Shown here in pieces: positions 55,391 to 64,000 of a DNA stretch of 64,000 nucleotides; within the stretch, counting starts at the first letter, position 1; each line of letters starts with the position of its first letter. Where the stretch lies: assembly GCA_950106755.1 (NCBI GenBank), contig OX467083.1, positions 43,848,555-43,912,554 on the forward strand. The letters are read 5' to 3'. The position numbers and the translations under genes were made by a program. The stretch is from Climacium dendroides (taxonomy: Eukaryota > Streptophyta > Bryopsida > Hypnales > Climaciaceae). Below the pieces are notes generated by a model. The model was given only the letters and a program-made list of their open reading frames with translations, was not told where the DNA came from and searched no databases.

Positions 55391-56945
55391 AGTTCTTGAA
55401 TGAATGACTGGAGTTAAAAGAGTTCAAACATTAGCTATGGATCCGGAGCACTTTTTGCCTCCCAAAATTCATAGTGATTTCAGTTCAAGCAATAAAATTT
55501 ACCGAATTTTTGGCAGTCCTCGTCATTTCTATCGATGCAACTACGAAAATATTTGCTTTGCCTTGCACTACTCCAGCTCATGTCCAGAATTGCTTATTTG
55601 ATTGGTTATAGGTGCCTTCACCTTGACTTAAGGTAAGGCTTTTTCCTGAGTGCCGTGCTTGCTCCGGCACCGGCAGCCTTGTGCGTACACTGGCAGTGTA
55701 GTACGCAGATTGCAGAATGGCAATCACAGACTCACTGACTGACTGACCTGCTAATTGCTGGGTGACTTAACCATGGTTGAATTACTAACTGAAGTTAAGC
55801 CCAGAGTCTTCTCCAGAATTGACGATTTGGGGAAAATCATTATAAAGTACTATTTGGAAGAATATTTTGGAATTGATGCACGAATGAAAGTTGTAGATTT
55901 TAAATTTTAGATTCCGTCTGTGTGTGTGGTTAGAATCACCAATTGCTATCACTGGTATTTATTTCTTTTTATGAATTTTGAAAGAGAAATATTAAAATTC
56001 CTTCGTGATTGGATTAAAAGCAAGATATTGTCATTTTGGGAGTAAAATTTGGGTTGGAATGGATTTTGAGAAGAGGTTCTCTTGACATGGTGGTTTTTTT
56101 CTTAATTTTTAAAACTTTTTACATCTATGACTTCGTTTTGGAAAATCTAGTTTTGAACTAGAGTCAATGCAATTTTGGTTTGGTCAACCATTTGACATAC
56201 TTTCACATTTGTAGTTTTAGAAAAACATGTACTCTAGTAACACCAAATTCAACTGAAAAAATAGGACGAGAATTTAATAAAGTATCTCCACAAATTAGGT
56301 AGGATGACTTTCATCTAAGCAGCAACGAGAATGGAAATAAGAATATGAATATGTTCATTGTCTAGAAATTGGACGTCAAAGCGTTGTCTGTAACCTAAAC
56401 CAAAATTCTGATCAAATCAGTAGACAACCAATTGCAATTAAGTATGGAGATGATTTCATGACACTTTTAGGGGACACATTAATGGAAGTCTACCCTGCAA
56501 GAAGAGTAGGTATATGATGTAGGTGGATGTTTTTACCTTAGTTTTCAAACTTTTTGTCAATAGATATAGTTTGTTTTTTGACTTCATAAGTTTATTATTA
56601 TTATTATTAAGATGCATAAAGTGGATAAGAATCAAGATTTAGAAATTGTGTGCAAGGATGTATGTTCACAAGCATTTTTAATAAACGACTAGTGTGCCTT
56701 GTGTTGTTGTCAAAGTCAAAGTAATTTTCTAATTTTTTTAGTTCATAAAAACCTTGAAATTCAATAACTTTCACACTGTAGGTTCAAACGCCATGAAACA
56801 AAGTCCATGTACCCTTCCTTGTGGAGAGCTTTCCAGTAGTATTAAGAATACAACCATGCACTCCATTTCAATGATTTCACTGCAACAAAACAAAACAAAA
56901 CAAACAACCTCGTTTAAGGTTTAGGTTATTGAGTTTTCTAAACTT
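55391..56945. other. Intergenic DNA, nothing recognised
   Basis: A 65-codon frame at 55404-55601 is not recognised. Near 55650-55745 there is a G+C-richer patch with TCCGGCACCGGCAGCC and a (ACTG)n run. (ATT)n at about 56588-56609 and (CAAAA)n at about 56884-56903 are simple repeats. Confidence 0.45.
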
Positions 56946-56949
56946 ATTG

Positions 56950-57205
56950 AAGAAGATAAGTGTTAGTATGTGAACATAGAATCTATGAACTCATAAGCTT
57001 AGGACTCTATATTACAAGCATATTTTATGGTTCTTGGTGTCTATATTATAGATATTTATGTTGTAGACTCTTTCCATGTAAAAGAATATCTACCTTTATA
57101 GGTACATGTATATTATAAATCCCTTCAAAGGGTTGCACATACCTACACTAGGTCCAAGGCTCATATGCTCACATCTCTACACTCAAGTGCTAATATCATT
57201 GTATT
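56950..57205. mobile_element. MITE-like family M3, copy 2
   Basis: Starts near GTGTTAGTATGTGAACATAG and ends near CTCAAGTGCTAATATCATTG, which are imperfect inverted repeats. The centre has the CTATATTATAGATATTTATG phrases of the family. Confidence 0.6.
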
Positions 57206-57784
57206 GAAGAAATCAATTTCTATAATTATTTGAAGGGTAGGTTGAAGATTGCCACTAGGGCAAGGATTTTTCCACTTGAGGTCTATCGCATGAAGATTCT
57301 CTATTTTTGTCATTAAATTCTAGTCACAATTTTCTACTTTGTAATGCTCTAATAGAACAATTAACCATATAGATTGTAGAACAAGCCATTTTAAAAATTT
57401 AGAGAATTTATTGATGTTTCTATGTATAATATTCTTTGCAAAAGGATTGTGGTAATGCAAGGGGTATGAGGTTAGTAAGCCCATTACAGGCCAAATGGGA
57501 GAGAGCCCATTGTGGACAAAATCATATTAATGCCACAGTGTACATTCATATTTTAAAATTAAATCATTATTAGTAAAGTACCTTGGCAATTGATCTTTTA
57601 ACAATTAACCCTGAATAGATGCCATAGACATTGAGTGTTTGATGGATTGTAGGGAATCTTTCTACATAGTCTAGAAGTGAAATAATCATCTTTGAAATTT
57701 GTTTTAAAAAAAAAGGTCATGCACAATAGTTTGATCTCCAATGAGTACTTTTGAGGTTTTTAAATACTCAAAGTCCTACTATCT

Positions 57785-58652
57785 TCATTAGGGACAAAAT
57801 GGATTTTGGATTGGCTCCTATAGTCTCAATTTTCATTGTGATTTTTTGAAACTTTCTTTTGAAACTAGGAAAATGCATCATCTTTTGTAAAATATAATAA
57901 TTATTTTAATCTTTGCCCATAAGCAAAAGTTATGCCATCCTAAGGCCAAAACAAGTTTCATTGGATAGCTCAATAAAAATTACAAATAGAAAGTATTTTT
58001 TTTATGTAGAAAGATTTGATTCATTCAATTTGGATTAGTGAGGGGAAAGCTATGGACAATCTTGTTTTCTAGGAAATCTTCACCTTTTTATTGGAAAAAT
58101 AACTTGTAGGATTCATATTTGAATGCAATTTTCTCAAAATAATGTTAAAAAAAATTGATTAGAGGGGTTAAATTCACTTGCTACACCAATCTCATTGTTA
58201 AAATCATTGTGTGTAAATTTGATTTTAGGGATTTCAACAATTTAGTTTTTTTGTTCAAACTCGTACTTGTTTCTTCTTTATTATTTTTTATAGAGTGAAA
58301 ATTAATTTTTTTTCCTAGACTCTCAAATCAATTTTTCAACTAAAATATAATAATTCATTGTGTATGGTGCAAAAACTTTAAGTAAAGGAGATTCAAAGCC
58401 TTAAAATCTAGACAAGGAAGTTCCAAATAATCCGATTTTTTTTACTTCAAACTCAAATATCTTGCAATCCATATAATCAAAGTTTATGAAATTTCTTCCA
58501 TACACTCTTATACCAATCTAGTACAAGATCCCATGACAAAATATGTAAAAAAAAAAGTGATTCCTAAAGTTTTGCACTTTGCAATAAATATGGCAATTTT
58601 GAGTGGAATTTGACGGTAAAAGGCCTTGAGACTTTAGAAGATTAAGCAAATG
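57785..58652 (-). mobile_element. TTAA/CCC-end repeat family, inverted copy
   Basis: It follows 59174-60059 in reverse complement: a start near GGATTGGCTCCTATAGTCTC, then GATTCATTCAATTTGGATTA, CTTGTAGGATTCATATTTG, GATTAGAGGGGTTAAATTC and an end near AGGCCTTGAGACTTTAG before ATTAA. Lying only ~520 bp from a plus-orientation copy, the two make a large inverted pair around the MITE at 58769-59013. Confidence 0.65.
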
Positions 58653-58768
58653 ATTCACACAATACCAAATAGGATGATTTCCATAGTTTATAACCAACCC
58701 ATCATACTAGGGTTAAGGGTGAAAACTTTCATCTTAATGTTACAATGAATATCATCCGATACTACAAC

Positions 58769-59013
58769 GGCCAGGGTGAACCAACCTCCTTGCTCATCCC
58801 CTTGAAGTCATTCTACGTGTGCATGTAAGAAAAAAGCCCCCCTGTTTCATGCATGAGTAATTTACTTTCTACACCTCTCCTTGTTTATTTGGGACCCTTT
58901 ATTGCAAATATGAATTCAACATTTGCAAATTTTATCATATGTGACAAATATGACAAGCATTAAAAATTCAGCGTTTTCACTCGGGGATGAGTGAGGGGGT
59001 CGGTTCACCCGGC
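58769..59013. mobile_element. Small TIR element (MITE), ~245 bp
   Basis: GGCCAGGGTGAACCAACCTC continuing TTGCTCATCCCC at the left faces GGGGATGAGTGAGGGGGTCG continuing GTTCACCCGGC at the right, about 35 bp of TIR with few mismatches. The interior is non-coding. A target duplication could not be settled (flanks ACTACAAC and TACTATAG). Confidence 0.8.
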
Positions 59014-59173
59014 TACTATAGTACGGTTGAGTAATATATGGGGCCATATGGCCCGCTTAGGGGTACCATATTGCATCCCCCCTTACATGCTGATCATGAC
59101 CAAGTTGAGTGCCAGCATTGCCCTGCACTTCTTGTGCCTTTGTAACTGATGGACATATAAAGTGATCTTTTAA

Positions 59174-60059
59174 CCCCTAAAGTCCTGAGGCCTCTTTTCC
59201 ATAAAAAAAAATGCTCAAAATTGTCATTTTTATAGCAAAGAGTTAAAAAGAAATTAAATGCTTTTTTTGGATCTTGTACTAAACTAGTATAAGAATGTGT
59301 AGAAGAAATTTCACAAATTTTGATTGTGTAGATTGCAAGATATTTGCATTCAAAGTGAAGGAAACAAATTCTTTTGCACCTTGCTCAACTACAATTTTTG
59401 GTTTTGAAACTTTATAATTTGTAAGTTTTGCTTTATTGATTTTGAATTTCTAATTTTATATGATAAAGAATTGAATTGTGGATCTAGGAATTTAAAAAAA
59501 AATATGCACTTAGTTTTCACTCGTTAACTAAAGTAGAAGTAGGTTCTAGATTGAAGGAAAATCTAAATTATTAATAGCTCCAAGATAGAATTGAAATACA
59601 TTAATCCCAATCGTGAAATTGTTTTAGCAAGGGATCTTAACCTTGTAAAAAATTTTTTTTGAAAAAATTGTAAAAATTGAGGGCAAAAATGAATCCTAGT
59701 TATTTTTTCAAGAAGGTTCTCTAATTGCTTGAAAAACAAGGTTGTACGTAACTTTCACATAACAAATCCAAATGGAATAAATCAAAGGTTCCCATGTACA
59801 CAAAAATACAATCCATACAAAAAAATAATAATTAACTTTGAGTTTTTTTAAACTTTTTTTCTACCCACCAAACTAAAAAAGGGACTTTTTGTGCCATTAC
59901 TTTTGCTCCTGGGGTCCAATTGAAATAAAATTTGTATTTTTAAGAAAGCTAATGTGTTTTCCTATCTTCTCAAAAGAATTCAGAAAATCACGACAAATAT
60001 TGAGACCGTAGGACCCATAGTCCATAGTGTTCCCCAAGGGGACAATAAGACTTTGAGGG
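59174..60059 (+). mobile_element. TTAA/CCC-end repeat family, best-bounded copy
   Basis: 886 bp between TTAA at 59170-59173 and TTAA at 60060-60063. Ends CCCCTAAAGTCCTGAGG and GACAATAAGACTTTGAGGG are inverted over about 13 bases. It has no transposase. The TTAA target and C-triplet ends fit a piggyBac-like non-autonomous element; this is an inference from ends only. It adjoins repeat family L copy 3. Confidence 0.8.
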
Positions 60060-60064
60060 TTAAG

Positions 60065-60330
60065 AGCTAAAATCTTGCATTTGGGGAGATTGAAGCTAAA
60101 CTCCTTGAAACAATTTTCAGTAAATTTTCACAAGAAGAAAAATGGAATTGGCATTGAATCCAAGTCGTTTCGTATGTTTTAGACCTTTGAAGAATTTTTG
60201 GAGTTGAGATGCAATGGTCAGTCTTTAAAAACACACACCCTCCTGAAATGTACACAGCTGGGACATTGAAGAAAGCAAAATGTACTCCCTCTGTTTTAGC
60301 ACATTTTGGGTCCCTTTTAGAGCAGACTAC
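60065..60330 (+). repeat. Dispersed repeat family L, copy 3 (diverged)
   Basis: AACAATTTTCAGTAAATTTT, GGAATTGGCATTGAATCCAAG and CCTCCTGAAATGTACACA correspond in order to 55110-55290. A minus-strand open frame of 93 codons spans it without recognisable similarity. Confidence 0.6.
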
Positions 60331-61736
60331 CTTAAGCTTATTAATCAAGTGAGTATCACACGACGTCCGTCCTTTTAACGTGCATAACGTCTTTGGGTGG
60401 CATGATTGGAGGAAGTTATCTTTAAAAGGGCTCTATAAATTAAAGTGGCCATGGGGCCTTCTTCCTCAGCAAATTGGTTCAGAAATGGCAGTGGCATTAA
60501 ATATGAGACTCTTGAAGTCCCTTCTGTACAGGGCAGGGGCCCCAGAAAATAATTGTGAAAACAGCCAGATGCCAAGTTTTGGGGGAATACTATTTTATAG
60601 GAAAATTTTATAGGAAAAAAAAGAAGAAATGGTATCAATGGAAGAAAAGAAATCTCATTCCAATTTATGGGAATTTGGGTATTGATTTCAACTCTTATTT
60701 TTCATGAAGAACAAACTACAAACTCCACTATTCATGTAACCAATACTTTTAGTTATGTCAATGTACCTTAAATTATTAGAGTTTGGTATTGGAGGTCTAT
60801 AAGGGGTCCATATGGACCTTTAGCAACTAACCCTTGACACTTTAGCTTGGTACTCTAGTGTTTTCTTTTTATGGTAGACCATTTAAGCAATTCCACATGT
60901 GTTTTGGAGTAGTAGAAGGCAATATTTTTTTTGCCCTATAGAAAAATAGAAATGATGCTAATTTTTTGAGATTTTTTTTCTTTGAATTCAAATTACTATG
61001 AATTTTGGAATCCAAAGTTGGCCTCAATCCATATCCAATATATAGACTCTTCTAATTCTATCATTCAAAAACTACTTTCTCACTTACTACTTTCTACTTT
61101 TTTACTCACTACTTTGGGACATGTATCATGACCTCATTAGTCCCACCCTTGAAAACGAGGGGAAAAAAAATCACATTCCCAACTTTATTGGAAATTTGTT
61201 CCAGTCTTGGTTGGAAATAGTTGCACCCTATAGGTTGGATGTAAATCCCTAGTTGAGAATGGATGACCATATTAATTCTCTTTACAATTTGAGCATTTGA
61301 AAATCCATAGTTCATTCATATTATGCCCAAGAAATACTAACAAAAATATATTAGGATTATCAATCAATTTTTCATTGCATAGAATAAGACTCTCTAATAA
61401 TAAGTACTATGTTCATATTCTTATTCATTATGACTAGTTCCTAGTATTGTCCTATATATGTTCTTACCTAAAACGTACATCTACTATTATTTAGAGAGCC
61501 CAAGGATGATTTTGGTTATATTTTTTTTGGTATTTTATAAATTCATAGTGTATTCATTTTGCATCCCAAAAAAACACATTAATTCAACGTTGAAAATTTA
61601 TACTAATTTCAATTACATTTTAAAATTTTATAATAATTTCAATTAAACTTTGAAAACTTATAATAATTTCATATTTAGTCCCAAAATTCTATTTTCCCCC
61701 CTTTACATTCATGTTTTTCGATTGCTAATAGTGCAC
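60331..61736. other. Intergenic DNA, nothing recognised
   Basis: Open frames of 77 and 87 codons overlap on opposite strands at 60375-60638 and are not recognised. The rest is AT-rich without bounded repeats that I could identify. Confidence 0.5.
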
Positions 61737-61796
61737 AACTCTTTATTTTCTTCTTGTGAAAGGTACCCTCCAACAAGGTCAAATTGCTTCTTTTAA

Positions 61797-62037
61797 CCCT
61801 TTGATGACAAAGAAGCCCAAATTGGGTCTCATGATTTTTTAACAATTTTTGAAGAATTTTTATGAAGATTTTTATTTTTATTTATTTTAATAATCTATTT
61901 TTATTTAAACCAATGCATACAATGTTCTTCATTCAAGCTAATGATATAATAAAATTTTCCATTCAGATTATCCTTTCTACAATATGATCAACCAAAGTCA
62001 GCAACTTAAAATCATGAATTCTTAGTTATATAAAGGG
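61797..62037. mobile_element. 241-bp TTAA-flanked MITE with CCCTTT ends
   Basis: Begins CCCTTTGATGAC and ends TATATAAAGGG, flanked on both sides by TTAA (61793-61796 and 62038-62041). Unit 2 of the tandem duplication has TCAA once at the equivalent place (62407-62410) and no insert, giving an empty-site comparison. TTAA target and CCCTTTG-type ends are those of piggyBac-like elements. There is no coding capacity. Confidence 0.75.
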
Positions 62038-62642
62038 TTAATTTGACGAGTTTTTTTTCGATTGCATTTTCAACCGTCCTCGAAATCATTTTCGATGCAC
62101 TTCCAACGACCGCACTCGAATCTCGAGTCCTTATTCCACATCAACCCAACCCCTCGTTTGCTCGGGAAGTGGTACAATGCTCGCCTCGCCTCCCTGGAAC
62201 TACTTCGTTTGCATCATAAGTGTGGGTATTGGTTCCCCTAAAACACATGCCAGAGGGGTACATGTCACCTCACACCATTCACAAGACAACATGTAGCACT
62301 TTTTTTTAAAATAATTATATTAATACAAAAAATGGCTTGATTTACGTCGAAACTCTTTATTTTCTTCTTGAGAAAGGTACCCTCGAACAAGGTTGAATTG
62401 CTTCTTTCAATTTGACGTGTTTTTTCAATTGCATTTTTACCGTCCTCGAAATCATTTTCGATGCACTTCCAACGACTGCACTCGAATCTTGAGTCCTCAT
62501 TCCACATCAACCCAACCCCTCGTTCAATTGCTCCGGAAGTGGTACGACGCTCGCCTCGCCTTGCCTCCCCTCCCCGGAACGAGAGCTTTCGTTTGCATCA
62601 TAAGTGTGTGGGCATCGGTTCCCCTAAACCACATGCCAGAGG

Positions 62643-62872
62643 ATGATGGCAAAGAGATCAAAGCCAGTGGTCAGTTGGGTCAGTAATTGTCAGGTGTTGC
62701 GAACATGGAGCGGAGGAATCGTGGCAAGCATGATATACCCGTGCCAGAAAAGCCCTGAACTACCGATTCAATAATCCGTCCGGGTCAAACGGTTTAACTG
62801 GCATTACCGTACCACCCGCAGCAGCACACTCAGGCGCGGCGGAAAAATTGAATTTCCACGTCAGATTCCCAA
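62643..62872. other. G+C-rich segment present only in unit 2 of the duplication
   Basis: About 230 bp rich in CG (TCAGGCGCGGCGG, GTCCGGGTCAAACGG) interrupt unit 2 relative to unit 1. Whether it is an insertion in unit 2 or a deletion in unit 1 cannot be told. No frame is recognised and no TIR was seen. Confidence 0.5.
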
Positions 62873-63230
62873 GGGGTACATGTCACCTCACACCATTCAC
62901 GAGACGACATGTGGCACTTTAAAAAATATATATATATATATATTAATATAAAAAAAATGGCTTGATTTACGTCGAATCGAACCTCCACCTAGGGTAACTT
63001 GTAGTGGGCGTCGAAGGTTACGACAATTATCTTATAGGATTAGATATTTTTGGTTCGTTGGCGTCGAAGGTTACACCTAATGTGTTTTATTGTTTTTTTG
63101 TTTTTGTTTTATTTTGGGTAGTATAGGAAGCGATTTTTGTTGGAGCAATGGAGTTGGTGTCCATACGAGGTGGGTACCTTCAAAACCGTCACTTTTGACT
63201 ACTATAACGCCTATCTATTGTGGGCAAGAG

Positions 63231-63456
63231 GATTGCTATTATGTGAGCATAGGAGTGTGAGCCCATGAGCCTAGAATAAATACTACAAAAATTGTTTATG
63301 ATTATAGGGTATATATGTTACAAATATCCGTATTATAGATGTTTATGATACATACACACTCTAAAGTGTGGGGTATCTATATTATAGGTACCTATATTGA
63401 AGGCTCAATGCTCACAAGCTCGCATTTTTGGATTCACGTACTAGCATTGTTGCTAT
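63231..63456. mobile_element. MITE-like family M3, copy 3
   Basis: TTGCTATTATGTGAGCATAG and GTGTGAGCCCATGAGCC at the left face GGCTCAATGCTCACAAGC and TTCACGTACTAGCATTG at the right as imperfect inverted repeats of about 45 bp. The centre contains the CTATATTATAGGTACCTATA phrase of the family. Confidence 0.65.
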
Positions 63457-64000
63457 GAGCAAGGTGTGATTTGGGGCATACCTATATAAATGGATGAAAT
63501 TTAAATTATCCATCTGAATGAATGAATAAACATTCATCCAAAGAGTGATATTGTCCTTAGAATATATAGCAAATCATCAATTTCATCTATTAAAAATAGA
63601 ATAATATATTACCTAAAATTCCTTCCAAAAGAATTGTATTGCTTTTGAGTAAAATATTGCTTCTCCCCACCTTTATCCATTGTAAATTCTATTGGAATGG
63701 TCACTCATATTGACTAGATAACACTCTTTTTTCCTAATCTAAGTTTGATCTTGTTAGAGAATCCGTACAAAAAGTTGCCTTACACTATTGTATACTATCT
63801 CATTATGTGAATATGTACAATTTCTTTCTAATCCTATAAGATAATTGTATTTAATTGTGACCTATTTTTAAAACTAAACCCCATAGATTCTTGCCTTTAT
63901 ATATGAGAGTCAAGGATGTTTTGGGTTTACATTTTCATAGTATTTCATTTATACGGTGTTTAAAAAATGCATGCTAAAAGAGTCTTTGAATTCTAGTTTG
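63457..64000. other. AT-rich intergenic DNA, nothing recognised
   Basis: No gene or bounded repeat was recognised up to the end of the window. A pair of GGCGTCGAAGGTTAC repeats lies just before, at about 63007 and 63061. Confidence 0.5.

Larger units (their letters stand above)
61737..62975. repeat. Tandem duplication of a ~620-bp unit
   Basis: Unit 1 (61737-62350) and unit 2 (62351-62975) both run from AACTCTTTATTTTCTTCTTG to GGCTTGATTTACGTCGA. They share CGTCCTCGAAATCATTTTCG and CACATCAACCCAACCCCTCG. Unit 1 has an extra 241-bp TTAA-flanked element; unit 2 has an extra ~230-bp G+C-rich segment at about 62643-62872 between CATGCCAGAGG and GGGGTACATGTC. Frames across unit 2 (97 and 61 codons) are not recognised. 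Confidence 0.88.

Noticed and set aside
55404..55601. 65-codon plus-strand frame with mixed composition
   Set aside because: No similarity recognised, no neighbouring exon of the same character, and it follows directly on repeat family L.
60375..60638. Overlapping frames of 77 and 87 codons on opposite strands
   Set aside because: Neither is recognised; the stretch has no splice-flanked continuation and is likely part of an unlisted repeat.

Overview
This window looks like nuclear DNA of a land plant with an AT-rich, repeat-filled genome. Four things point there: a plant-like, seven-exon ALG6 gene with GT-AG introns; pieces of CACTA (En/Spm) transposase of the kind found in plants; a Stowaway-type MITE with the plant CTCCGTCCGTCCC-like terminus; and a Ty1/copia fragment. 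I cannot name the lineage. A Tc1-like transposase relic is unusual for a flowering plant and leaves non-seed plants or gymnosperms open.

The only intact host gene I can support is ALG6 (44623-48524, + strand). It encodes the ER glucosyltransferase that adds the first glucose to the lipid-linked N-glycan precursor. Its coding parts are clearly richer in G+C than the surroundings. A 12-bp minisatellite lies about 215 bp upstream of its start codon, and a Stowaway MITE sits in intron 5.

Region by region. 1-16950: no gene; it holds a complete mini-CACTA element (764-1536, AAA target duplication), several copies of a ~900-bp family with TTAA/CCC ends, a 276-bp MITE, a ~580-bp MITE and short degenerate repeats. 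16957-31400: the 5' end and coding remains of a CACTA element, interrupted by Helitron A (22676-28787, minus strand). 31490-39530: a Ty1/copia fragment split by a Tc1-like element (32094-39211), itself split by Helitron B (33684-38357, plus strand). Helitrons A and B are the same family in opposite orientation. Each carries an 11-bp minisatellite that is open in all six reading frames. 39560-44400: a foldback element with ~420-bp inverted arms, more repeats, and the promoter minisatellite. 44400-49700: ALG6. 49700-64000: no recognised gene; many dispersed repeat copies and a ~620-bp tandem duplication (61737-62975) whose two units differ by a TTAA-flanked insertion.

The most informative content is the order of nested insertions, which can be read from shared termini, target duplications and interrupted reading frames. 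I found no rRNA, tRNA, CRISPR array or virus. All repeat-family statements rest on comparison by eye inside this window. No database search was possible.
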